64,000 nucleotides of DNA from VFKI01 sp964647825 (GTDB lineage Bacteria; Pseudomonadota; Gammaproteobacteria; DSM-16500). A program made the translations under genes and the position numbers. The stretch lies in assembly GCA_964647825.1 (NCBI GenBank), contig CAZYJL010000001.1, forward strand, positions 220,588-284,587, given 5' to 3'. Positions 53,268 through 61,569 of this stretch are shown here, piece by piece. Positions within the stretch are counted from its first letter, which is position 1. Each line of letters opens with the position of its first letter. The notes under the pieces were generated by a model. That model was not told the origin of the DNA. It saw only the letters and a program-made list of their open reading frames with translations, and did no database searches.

Positions 53268-53984
53268 ATGAAGCTGATTTATAAATTGATGGTTTTTTTT
53301 GGGGTTTTTGTTGCTATTTTATCTAACTGTTATGCGGCGCCAGCACACCAAATCATTAATACAGCAACAGCGGATGCTTTGCTGCGTACTCGGAGTAATC
53401 CTATTGGAGGTAATCCGGCAGGAAAAGTGACGATAGTGGTGTTTTTGAATTATCAATGCGGCCATTGTATTGTTGCGCATACTGTCCTTGATGCGATTGC
53501 CAAAAAAGATAAAGACATTCGAATTGTGTATCGTGAGTTTCCATCGGCAGATCTGGTTTCACAGCTTGCATCGCGCGTTGCTTTAGTTGCACAGAGCAAA
53601 AATAAATATGGTGTTGTACATCGTGCCTTAATGGAAGCAGCAGTGGATTCAACGCTAACAAAAGATAAAATTTTTGCAATTGCGAAAAAAGCTGGCTTAA
53701 ACACGCGTCATTTAATCAAAGAAATGTATAAACCGGCGGTAGAAGCGGAATTAGTGGAGAATAGGCAACTTGCAAAGCAATTTCAGGTTGCTTGGGGGAA
53801 TGCTGCTATTTTTGTAGCACCAACATGGATCCCTCGTGTGATGCTGGATGCATCAAAGCCTGCGCCAGAAGAGAAAGTAGAAATTATTGAACTAGCAACG
53901 CCCTTGGATATGACGACTGATAATATGAGACGTGCTGTTTCGCAGGCGAAAAAAATGGCAGAAGTCTCTGTGGTGCTACAGTAA
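53268..53984 (+). CDS. DsbA-family thioredoxin-fold protein with altered cis-Pro loop
   Basis: A periplasmic thioredoxin-like protein (signal peptide residues ~1-24). The active site is NYQCGHC (C64, C67). Compared with the neighbouring paralogue, whose cis-proline loop reads MGTPAIFVA, this protein has WGNAAIFVA, so the conserved Thr-Pro is lost. It may bind substrates differently or not act as a normal oxidase or isomerase. ATG 53268 follows AAGGAG at eight bases. It probably arose by duplication of the next gene or vice versa. Confidence 0.8.
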   Translation: MKLIYKLMVFFGVFVAILSNCYAAPAHQIINTATADALLRTRSNPIGGNPAGKVTIVVFLNYQCGHCIVAHTVLDAIAKKDKDIRIVYREFPSADLVSQLASRVALVAQSKNKYGVVHRALMEAAVDSTLTKDKIFAIAKKAGLNTRHLIKEMYKPAVEAELVENRQLAKQFQVAWGNAAIFVAPTWIPRVMLDASKPAPEEKVEIIELATPLDMTTDNMRRAVSQAKKMAEVSVVLQ

Positions 53985-54095
53985 AAAAACAGACAGCACT
54001 TAAATAACGTTGCCTTGCTTTTTTGCCATGTGCTTGACATCCCTAAACCCCTGTTTTACCGTGATTCCTCCGGAAATTGGTGAGAGGATGCACGC

Positions 54096-54872
54096 GTGAA
54101 ATTAAGCCAGATAGCAAGTTTTCTTGTTGCGGGTAGTATGATTTATAGTGCGGCTGTCAGTGCAGCGCAAATGGATGCAACGCAAAAAAAACAGGTAGAG
54201 GGTGTTGTTAGAGAATATTTAGTACAGAATCCTGAAGTTATTGTGGAATCTTTGCAGTCTTGGCAGCAAAAACAAATGTCGAAGAGCATTGAAAAAACAC
54301 AAAGTACGGCAGTCCAATTGGCTGACACACTTTTCCATTCCTCAACTGATCCAATTGGTGGTAATCCAAAAGGTAAAGTCACCGTTGTGGAGTTTTTTGA
54401 TTATCAGTGCGCGCATTGTATTGATATGCAACCTGTTGTTACGGAACTCTTAAAGAAAAATCCAGACGTACGTTTTGTCTATAAAGAATTTCCAATCCGC
54501 GGTGTCATTTCTGAGATGGCTGCAAAGGCTGCTCTTGCTGCAGCACAGCAGGGTAAGTATACGCAGTTACATGATGCATTGATGTCTGCTGCCGCGAAAG
54601 GCAGTTTGACGGAAGCAGATATTTACACACTTGCAAAATCTGTCGGGCTAGATATTGATAAGCTAAAAACTGCAATGCAGTCAGATGCGGTGAGCAAGCA
54701 GATCAAAGCGAATTATCAGCTCGCGCAACAACTCCAGTTGATGGGAACCCCCGCCATTTTTGTTGCAAAAACAAGCGTGTCAAAGGGTTCGCCTGCTACT
54801 GCAATTGAGTTTTTCCCGGGGCAGGTGAGTGCTGAGCAGTTAAATCAATTGATTAGTAAGGTATCTGGCTAA
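54096..54872 (+). CDS. Com1-like DsbA-family disulfide oxidoreductase
   Basis: A 258-residue exported protein with an N-terminal signal, a helical region (VREYLVQNPEVIVESLQSWQ) and a thioredoxin fold. The active site is DYQCAHC (C105, C108) and the cis-Pro loop GTPAIFVAK is intact. Layout and sequence resemble Coxiella Com1 and related DsbA/DsbG-type proteins. It likely forms or isomerises disulfides in the periplasm or at the outer membrane. GTG 54096 follows GAGAGGA at seven bases. Confidence 0.87.
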   Translation: MKLSQIASFLVAGSMIYSAAVSAAQMDATQKKQVEGVVREYLVQNPEVIVESLQSWQQKQMSKSIEKTQSTAVQLADTLFHSSTDPIGGNPKGKVTVVEFFDYQCAHCIDMQPVVTELLKKNPDVRFVYKEFPIRGVISEMAAKAALAAAQQGKYTQLHDALMSAAAKGSLTEADIYTLAKSVGLDIDKLKTAMQSDAVSKQIKANYQLAQQLQLMGTPAIFVAKTSVSKGSPATAIEFFPGQVSAEQLNQLISKVSG

Positions 54873-54908
54873 TTTTGCGGGCATCTTGGCAGATAGTTTT
54901 TATTTAGC

Positions 54909-54937
54909 TTGAATGTCTGGATGCCTTTTAATAGAAT
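54909..54937 (+). promoter_or_regulatory. Promoter of the initiator tRNA operon
   Basis: TTGAAT (54909-54914), a 17-base spacer and TAGAAT (54932-54937), with the tRNA starting 12 bases later. Confidence 0.65.
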
Positions 54938-54948
54938 GGCCACTCGAT

Positions 54949-55022
<74 letters not shown>

Positions 55023-55033
55023 CTAGATACTAT

Positions 55034-55060
55034 AAAAAACCCCAGTCGGGGTTTTTTGTT
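55034..55060 (+). terminator. Rho-independent terminator after tRNA-fMet
   Basis: AAAAAACCCC-AGTC-GGGGTTTTTT followed by more T forms a short strong hairpin with a U run. Read-through would be needed to reach rimP. Confidence 0.85.
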
Positions 55061-55077
55061 TTTAGATAGATGAAGAT

Positions 55078-55105
55078 AAAAAATGGGCTATATGCCCATT
55101 TTTTA
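55078..55105 (+). terminator. Second hairpin with T run before rimP
   Basis: ATGGGC-TATAT-GCCCAT flanked by A and T runs. It could act as a second terminator or attenuator in the leader of the rimP-nusA operon. Confidence 0.65.
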
Positions 55106-55127
55106 TAGGGTTTGCAGGTAGATTGGC

Positions 55128-55406
55128 ATGAAAAAATTAGATGAACAGCTCGAAAAACGGTTAGCTGCTGTTGTCATTGCGATGGGTTATATATTTTCTG
55201 GTTATGAGTTACGTCGACAGGATGGAGAAGGCCTATTACGAATTTATATTAACAAGGAAGGCGGCGTGACGCTGGATGACTGTGTGCTAGTTAGTCGACA
55301 GGTGAGCGCAATGTTAAATGTGGAGGAAGATCCGCTGCCAGGAAACTATCACTTGGAGGTTTCTTCTCCTGGTGTTAAAAGCAGAAGCGAGGCTTGTGAT
55401 GAATAA
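55128..55406 (+). CDS. rimP: Ribosome maturation factor RimP, C-terminally truncated
   Basis: RimP helps assemble the 30S subunit. The 92 residues here cover the N-terminal domain up to NYHLEVSSPG, a family landmark near residue 80. The usual protein is about 150 residues, with a C-terminal SH3-like domain after SSPG. Here SSPG is followed by only ten residues (VKSRSEACDE) and a stop. The other frame over the junction reads LKAEARLV, resembling the KAxLV end of normal RimP, which suggests an internal out-of-frame deletion. It overlaps nusA by eight bases. Confidence 0.85.
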   Translation: MKKLDEQLEKRLAAVVIAMGYIFSGYELRRQDGEGLLRIYINKEGGVTLDDCVLVSRQVSAMLNVEEDPLPGNYHLEVSSPGVKSRSEACDE

Positions 55407-56937
55407 AGAGATTTTGCTAGTTGTTGAAGCGGTTTCTAATGAGAAAGGCGTCGCCAATGATGTCATCTTTGAGGCAATTGAAGCGGCGTTAGAAATGGCT
55501 ACCCGTAAGCGGGCAGGCGCCGAAATTGATGTCACAGTAAAAGTAGATCGTAAAACAGGTGATTTTCGAACTTTGCGGCGTTGGTTGGTTATTGATGAGC
55601 CTAAGAGTGAGCAAAGCCCTGATGATACCGAGCAACTTGGTCCAGATGGGGGTGTGACGCGTTTAACATTAGCGGAAGCGCGTTTGCGGCAACCAGATGC
55701 ACAAGTCGGTGATTATATTGAAGAAGAAATGGATTCTGTTGAATTTGGACGAATTGCTGCGCAGAAGGCAAGACAAGTTATAGTTCAAAAAGTGCATGAA
55801 GCGGAGCGTGCGCAGTTGGCACGTGCATGGCATGATAAAATCGGGACATTAATAAGTGGTGTTGTTAGGAAAGTGACACGCGATTTCGTCTTGTTGGATT
55901 TGGGAAATAATGTTGAAGCATTGTTGCCACGCTCTGAAATGATTCCGCATGAAGCTGTGCGTATGAATGATCGGTTACGGGCATATCTTTATGATGTTTC
56001 CTCTGAGGGTAAAGGCCCGCAATTATTGGTAAGCCGTACGCGGCCTGAAATGCTGGTTGCTCTTTTCCGTATTGAAGTGCCGGAGGTAAGTGAAGAGCTA
56101 ATCGATATTATGGCTGCAGCGCGTGATCCAGGTTCTCGGGCAAAAATAGCTGTAAAAACGAATGATGGGCGTATTGACCCTGTTGGTGCTTGCGTTGGTA
56201 TGCGTGGTGCGCGTGTACAGGCAGTGTCTGCGGAACTTGCGGGCGAGCGTGTTGATATTGTGCTCTGGAATGATAATCCACCGCAGTTGGTGATTAATGC
56301 CATGGCGCCAGCAGAAGTGGCGTCTATTGTTGTTGATGAAGATAGCCACACAATGGACGTTGCGGTCAAGGAAGAGCAGTTGTCATTAGCGATTGGACGT
56401 AATGGACAGAATGTTCGGTTGGCGAGTGAGCTTTCCGGTTGGCGTTTAAATGTGATGACGGAAGAGCAAGCGAAAGAAAAGTCTGCAGCTGAGTCGCAGG
56501 GTGTCCAACAGTTATTCCAAGACAAATTAGGTGTTGACGAGGAAGTGTCGCAATTATTGGTAGAAGAAGGATTTTCTACTTTGGAAGAAATTGCTTATGT
56601 TCCTCGTGAAGAAATGCTCGAAATTGATGGATTCGATGAGGTGTTAGTTGATGCACTTCGTGAGCGTGCGCGTGGTGCGTTGTTAACAAAAGCGATAGCG
56701 GAAGAGCAAGTGCTAGAGAAGGCAGAGCCAGCAGAGGATTTGCTTGCAATGGAAGGGATGGATCGTCATCTTGCCTATGTGTTAGCAAGCCATGGTATTG
56801 TGACGCGGGAAGATTTAGCAGAGCAATCAGTTGATGATCTGTTGGATATTGGTGATCTTGGTGTTGATGATGAAGCAGCCGCGAGGCTAATCATGACAGC
56901 CCGTAAATCATGGTTTGATGAGACGAAAGCCGGCTGA
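55399..56937 (+). CDS. nusA: Transcription termination/antitermination factor NusA
   Basis: NusA binds RNA polymerase and RNA to modulate pausing, termination and antitermination. The order is N-terminal RNAP-binding domain (from NKEILLVVEAVSNEK), S1 domain, KH domains with IDPVGACVGMRGARVQAV and AIGRNGQNVRLAS, and two C-terminal acidic repeat regions. Length is 512 residues. The frame is open from 55318, but ATG 55399, after GAGG, gives the standard start. Confidence 0.95.
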   Translation: MNKEILLVVEAVSNEKGVANDVIFEAIEAALEMATRKRAGAEIDVTVKVDRKTGDFRTLRRWLVIDEPKSEQSPDDTEQLGPDGGVTRLTLAEARLRQPDAQVGDYIEEEMDSVEFGRIAAQKARQVIVQKVHEAERAQLARAWHDKIGTLISGVVRKVTRDFVLLDLGNNVEALLPRSEMIPHEAVRMNDRLRAYLYDVSSEGKGPQLLVSRTRPEMLVALFRIEVPEVSEELIDIMAAARDPGSRAKIAVKTNDGRIDPVGACVGMRGARVQAVSAELAGERVDIVLWNDNPPQLVINAMAPAEVASIVVDEDSHTMDVAVKEEQLSLAIGRNGQNVRLASELSGWRLNVMTEEQAKEKSAAESQGVQQLFQDKLGVDEEVSQLLVEEGFSTLEEIAYVPREEMLEIDGFDEVLVDALRERARGALLTKAIAEEQVLEKAEPAEDLLAMEGMDRHLAYVLASHGIVTREDLAEQSVDDLLDIGDLGVDDEAAARLIMTARKSWFDETKAG

Positions 56938-56957
56938 GTGGGGAGAGAGAATAGAGA

Positions 56958-59630
56958 ATGCCGAAAAATGCTGTGTCTGCTGAAAATGTAAAAACAAAAG
57001 GTGTGTCTGTAGAGCAATTGGCAGCTGAAATTAATGTGCCGGTTGAGCGTCTGCTTGCACAGTTTCGCGATGCAAAGATTGAAATTAAGGGTGCGGGTGA
57101 TCAAGTCTCGGATGAGAAGAAGCAACGATTGTTGCAGTATTTGCAGAAGCACCATGGTGCAAAATCCGATGGCGCAGAGAAAATTGTGCTTCGTCGAGCG
57201 AAAACAAGTGAGCTTAGAGTTGCGGGTTCGGCGGCGAGTGGAAAAACCATTAGCGTACAAGTTCAAGTCCGTAAGAAACGCACGTATGTAAGACGCCCAG
57301 CTGATGACTCAGCTAAGGAAGTTAATACGAAGGAAGCGGTTGCTGCTGAAAAAACGGTTGCAGATGCTAGCGTGGTGGCAACTGCTGCATCCGTCAACGA
57401 AAAGCTTGTTGAGCAGCGTGTTGTTGCGTCAGACGCTGCCGCGCTTGATCGATTGGAGAATGAATCAGCTGCGATAATTGTGAATAATAACAATCTTGAG
57501 CAGCCATCAGAAATCGTTGAACCAGCCTTTGAGAAAAAAGTGGAAACGACAGTGGTTGCTGAGGCTGCGCCTGTTGTACCTGCAGTTACACCAGAAGTGC
57601 GCCATAAAGAAAAACGACATCATGATGTGCGTGTTGCTGATACAGAAGAAGCAGATCGGCATCGTAAGAAGAAAAAAGGACGTGGCGCTGGACGTAGTGA
57701 CAGTGATCGTTACGCCGGATTGGTTGGAAAGAGCAGTGGCGCATTGAATGTTGTGTTGCGCACCGATGACGGCGACATAGACGCTGTTGAACAACGTCGG
57801 AGTCGCCGTTCAGGACGATCACGTCGTCATCAAGTGTCTGTGCAAGCATTTACTCGACCAACGGCACCTATCGTGCGTGAAGTGATTATTCCTGAAACAT
57901 TAACAGTCGCAGAGTTAGCGCAGCGGATGTCTGTGAAGGGTGCGGAAGTAATTCGCGTCATGATGAAAATGGGTGCAATGGCAACAATTAATCAGCCAGT
58001 AGATCAAGAAACAGCCATTTTGATCGTTGAAGAAATGGGGCATGTTGCCAAACCTGTTAGCTCAATGGCGCTTGAAGAGTCGCTAGCACAGCCTGATGTT
58101 GAGAAAGGTGAATTGTTACCACGTGCACCGGTTGTAACGATTATGGGGCATGTTGATCATGGTAAAACATCATTGCTGGATTATATTCGAAGCACGCGTG
58201 TTACTTCTGGCGAGGCGGGTGGTATCACCCAGCACATTGGTGCTTACCATGTAGAAACAGAGAAAGGTATGATTACCTTCCTTGATACGCCAGGGCATGC
58301 TGCTTTCACGGCAATGCGTGCACGCGGAGCGAAACTGACTGATATTGTTATTTTAGTTGTTGCTGCAGACGATGGCGTTATGCCGCAGACGATTGAGGCA
58401 ATTAATCATGCTAAAGCAGCGAGTGTGCCGATTATTGTCGCAGTAAATAAGATGGATAAAGCAGATGCTGATCCTGAACGCGTCAAAAATGAGCTCTCAC
58501 GTTACGGCCTTGTTCCTGAAGAGTGGGGCGGGGAAGTAATGTTTGTGCCTATATCCGCTAAAACTGGCCAAAATATTGATCAATTGCTTGATTCTGTGTT
58601 GGTTCAAGCAGAAATTATGGATTTACGTGCTGCAGTCGCTTGCCCAGCTTACGGTGTCGTGATTGAGTCACGTCTTGATCGTGGTCGTGGTGCAGTTGCC
58701 AGTTTATTAGTGCAGCGCGGCGTATTAAGACGAGGCGATATTGTACTCGCGGGTTTTGAGTATGGTCGCGTACGTGCAGTGCTTGATGAGAACGGTCAAC
58801 CAGTAGAAAGTGCAGGGCCTTCTATCCCTGTTGAAATATTAGGGCTTTCAGGCACGGCAAATGCGGGTGATGAATTTTTAGTGGTTGAAGATGAGCGCCG
58901 GGCACGTGAAGTGGCACTTTTCCGTCAAGGGAAGTTCCGGGAAGTGAAGTTGGCTCGACAGAATGCAGCAACCTTAGAAAATATGCTGCAACGAATGGGC
59001 GATGATAAAACAGAGCGTTCACTGAATATTGTGTTGAAGGCAGATGTGCAAGGTTCTGCTGAAGCCTTGTCGGAAGCATTAGTTGGTTTATCGACGCCAG
59101 AGGTAAAAGTACGTGTGATTTCTTCGGGTGTAGGTGGTATCAATGAATCTGATGTGAATCTTGCGCTTGCTTCAGGTGCTGTGGTGATTGGTTTTAATGT
59201 GCGAGCAAGCGGTGAAGCACGTAAGCTGATTGAGGCTGAAAAAGTTGATTTGCACTATCACAGTGTCATTTACGATGTCATTGATGAAGTGAAGCGTGCA
59301 TTAAGCGGATTCTTGGCGCCTGAAATTCATGAAAAGATTTTAGGGTTGGCTGAGGTGCGTGATGTGTTCCGCTCGTCGCGTATTGGTGCCGTTGCCGGTT
59401 GTATGGTGATTGAAGGCGTTGTGCGTCGTAATAATCCTGTGCGTGTATTGCGCGACGATATTGTTATTTTTGAAGGTGCTCTTGAGTCTTTACGACGTTT
59501 TCGTGAAGATGTTGCAGAAGTGCGCCATGGTATGGAATGCGGTATTGGTATTAAGAATTATAGCGATATTCGTACCGGCGATCGGATTGAAGTGTTCGAA
59601 AAAGTTGAAGTAAAACGAGTTATTTCATGA
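56958..59630 (+). CDS. infB: Translation initiation factor IF-2
   Basis: The GTPase that places initiator tRNA on the 30S subunit. An N-terminal IF2_N domain (residues ~12-55) leads into a long, charged, low-complexity linker; a second IF2_N-type region (LTVAELAQRMSVKGAEVIRV) precedes the G domain. G motifs are GHVDHGKTSL near residue 396, DTPGHAAF and NKMDKADAD. EF-Tu-like and C-terminal tRNA-binding domains follow. Length 890 is normal for gammaproteobacteria. It overlaps rbfA by four bases. Confidence 0.97.
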   Translation: MPKNAVSAENVKTKGVSVEQLAAEINVPVERLLAQFRDAKIEIKGAGDQVSDEKKQRLLQYLQKHHGAKSDGAEKIVLRRAKTSELRVAGSAASGKTISVQVQVRKKRTYVRRPADDSAKEVNTKEAVAAEKTVADASVVATAASVNEKLVEQRVVASDAAALDRLENESAAIIVNNNNLEQPSEIVEPAFEKKVETTVVAEAAPVVPAVTPEVRHKEKRHHDVRVADTEEADRHRKKKKGRGAGRSDSDRYAGLVGKSSGALNVVLRTDDGDIDAVEQRRSRRSGRSRRHQVSVQAFTRPTAPIVREVIIPETLTVAELAQRMSVKGAEVIRVMMKMGAMATINQPVDQETAILIVEEMGHVAKPVSSMALEESLAQPDVEKGELLPRAPVVTIMGHVDHGKTSLLDYIRSTRVTSGEAGGITQHIGAYHVETEKGMITFLDTPGHAAFTAMRARGAKLTDIVILVVAADDGVMPQTIEAINHAKAASVPIIVAVNKMDKADADPERVKNELSRYGLVPEEWGGEVMFVPISAKTGQNIDQLLDSVLVQAEIMDLRAAVACPAYGVVIESRLDRGRGAVASLLVQRGVLRRGDIVLAGFEYGRVRAVLDENGQPVESAGPSIPVEILGLSGTANAGDEFLVVEDERRAREVALFRQGKFREVKLARQNAATLENMLQRMGDDKTERSLNIVLKADVQGSAEALSEALVGLSTPEVKVRVISSGVGGINESDVNLALASGAVVIGFNVRASGEARKLIEAEKVDLHYHSVIYDVIDEVKRALSGFLAPEIHEKILGLAEVRDVFRSSRIGAVAGCMVIEGVVRRNNPVRVLRDDIVIFEGALESLRRFREDVAEVRHGMECGIGIKNYSDIRTGDRIEVFEKVEVKRVIS

Positions 59631-59983
59631 GAAGACGTGGTTTCAAACGGGAACTTCGGATTAATGAGGTCATTCAAGCAGCAGTTGCGAGCATGCTGCA
59701 GCGAGGAGAAGTGCCTTTATTGCCATTTGTGACGGTAACGGGTGTCAAGGTTTCTCCCGACCTCTCGTTTGCTAGAATTTATATTAGTGTGTTAGATGAA
59801 ATAACAGCGAAAGATGTTATTGATTGTTTAAATGACGAAGCAAAGCATTTGCGTTATTTGCTGAGTAAAGAGGTGCGCTTGCGGGTTACACCTGAGCTAA
59901 AATTTTATCATGATGATTCGAGCGTACGTGGCAACCGCATTTCTTTTTTAATTAATGGTGCTTTAAAAGGGAAAGACGACTGA
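59627..59983 (+). CDS. rbfA: 30S ribosome-binding factor A
   Basis: A small KH-fold factor for 16S rRNA 5' end maturation and cold adaptation. The 118-residue protein has RELRINEVIQAAVASMLQRGE at the start and the VTGVKVSPDLSFARIYIS core. ATG overlaps the infB stop. It follows infB as in most bacteria. Confidence 0.94.
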   Translation: MRRRGFKRELRINEVIQAAVASMLQRGEVPLLPFVTVTGVKVSPDLSFARIYISVLDEITAKDVIDCLNDEAKHLRYLLSKEVRLRVTPELKFYHDDSSVRGNRISFLINGALKGKDD

Positions 59984-60091
59984 TCATTTGCTGCCAAGCA
60001 AGTGCTGGCGAAGTGCATTAATAAAAAATGGTAATAATGCATAGATAAATACAATTACCCGATGTGGGTCTTCTCACGAGAAAACTAAAAA

Positions 60092-61027
60092 ATGAAAATT
60101 GTTCCTATTAAAGTGAATGGTATTTTATTGCTAGATAAACCACTTGGGCTGACATCAAATGCTGCTCTGCAAAAAGTAAAGCGTCTCTTTAATGCTAAAA
60201 AGGCGGGACATACTGGCAGTTTGGATCCATTAGCAACTGGCATGTTGCCGTTATGTTTTGGCGAAGCGACACGTGTTTCGCAGTTTTTGCTTGATTCAGA
60301 CAAGTATTATCGCGTTACAGTGATTCTAGGGGTAAAAACAACAACAGGTGATGCAGAAGGTAGTGTTATCGTACAGCGTCCAGTAGAAAATGTGACTTCT
60401 GAACGTATTAAAGAAGTTTTTCAGCAATTTCAGGGTGCGATTTCACAGATTCCACCCATGTATTCTGCCGTTAAATTTCAAGGTAAGCCATTGTATCGTC
60501 TTGCGCGCCAAGGTGTTGAAGTTGAGCGTAAGCCGCGTATTGTCACGATTCATTCATTGGATCTCATGGCTTTTTCCGGGGAAAGTTTTGAGATGGCTGT
60601 GCGTTGTAGTAAGGGGACTTATGTGCGCACGTTAGCAGAGGATATTGGAGAGTTGTTGGGATGTGGTGCCCATGTTGGTGGACTGCGTCGTCTTGAAGTG
60701 TTTCCGTATCAGGCTGAAGGAATGCATACTTTAGAAGAGTTGGAGGCTGCGCATGCTGAAAAAGGCCCTGCTGCGTTGAAAGCATTCTTGTTACCTATTG
60801 ATACGTCTGTACAGCATTTGCCGCCAGTACGACTCACGTCTTCTGGCACGTTTTATTTACGGATGGGTCAAGCGGTCATGGTCCCGCATTTGCCAATGTC
60901 GGGTTGGGTTCGTTTGATTGCAGATGATGGTCGTTTTATGGGAATTGGTGAAATCACGGACGATGGAAAGGTTGCGCCGCGTCGGTTGCTACAATTACCG
61001 GTAAGCGTACCAAAGGCGGTGGGTTGA
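60092..61027 (+). CDS. truB: tRNA pseudouridine55 synthase
   Basis: It makes pseudouridine 55 in the T loop of tRNAs. The start GILLLDKPLGLTSNAAL, the catalytic segment KAGHTGSLDPLATGMLPL with the essential Asp, and the SKGTYVRTLAEDIG stretch are typical. A C-terminal PUA-like domain ends the 311-residue protein. Confidence 0.96.
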   Translation: MKIVPIKVNGILLLDKPLGLTSNAALQKVKRLFNAKKAGHTGSLDPLATGMLPLCFGEATRVSQFLLDSDKYYRVTVILGVKTTTGDAEGSVIVQRPVENVTSERIKEVFQQFQGAISQIPPMYSAVKFQGKPLYRLARQGVEVERKPRIVTIHSLDLMAFSGESFEMAVRCSKGTYVRTLAEDIGELLGCGAHVGGLRRLEVFPYQAEGMHTLEELEAAHAEKGPAALKAFLLPIDTSVQHLPPVRLTSSGTFYLRMGQAVMVPHLPMSGWVRLIADDGRFMGIGEITDDGKVAPRRLLQLPVSVPKAVG

Positions 61028-61036
61028 TAACAAAGC

Positions 61037-61065
61037 TTGTTCAGTTTGAGTCTGCCCGCTACAAT
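61037..61065 (+). promoter_or_regulatory. Candidate rpsO promoter
   Basis: TTGTTC (61037-61042), a 17-base spacer and TACAAT (61060-61065), located between truB and rpsO, where many gammaproteobacteria have a separate rpsO promoter. Confidence 0.5.
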
Positions 61066-61131
61066 ACACAGCCTGATTTGTGGGCTAGTTTTTATTTGTT
61101 TTTTTAGAAAAGAGATTTGGGAGTGTTCTGC

Positions 61132-61413
61132 ATGGCATTAACAGTTGCCGATACCGCAAAAGTTGTAAAAACACATCAACGCGCCAAGGGCGATACGGGT
61201 TCACCTGAAGTGCAGATTGCACTCTTAACGGCACGTATTTTTTCGCTCACTCAGCATATGAAAGCACATCCGCATGATTTTCATACACGTTATGGATTGA
61301 CCAAGTTGGTTAGCCAACGTCGTCGGATGATGACTTATTTAAAGCGCACAAGCCCTGTCGTTTATGCAGAGCTATTGAAGAAGCTCGATATACGTGATGT
61401 GCGACCACAATAG
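61132..61413 (+). CDS. rpsO: 30S ribosomal protein S15
   Basis: A primary 16S rRNA-binding protein. It shows DTGSPEVQIALLTARI, MKAHPHDFHTRYGL and VSQRRRMMTYLKR. ATG 61132, after TTTGGGAG, gives the usual MALT start; the frame is open from 61117. In E. coli S15 represses its own translation through its mRNA leader. Confidence 0.96.
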   Translation: MALTVADTAKVVKTHQRAKGDTGSPEVQIALLTARIFSLTQHMKAHPHDFHTRYGLTKLVSQRRRMMTYLKRTSPVVYAELLKKLDIRDVRPQ

Positions 61414-61569
61414 TCGCAATTTTATATTGATACTTGAATACTAAAGCTCGCGCTTAATGCCATTAAAAAGGAGAAATTGTATTTCTTTTCCTTTGGCACT
61501 CCCCGTCGCGTCAGCTAGCTCTGGTAGAAAGTGAGTAGTGATGCAATTTTATTTATATATACAGGATAG

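Noticed and set aside
57263..57849. Several antisense open frames within infB, and similar ones within priA, pnp and nusA
   Set aside because: They lie entirely opposite well-recognised genes, have no ribosome sites and show unnatural composition. They are shadows.
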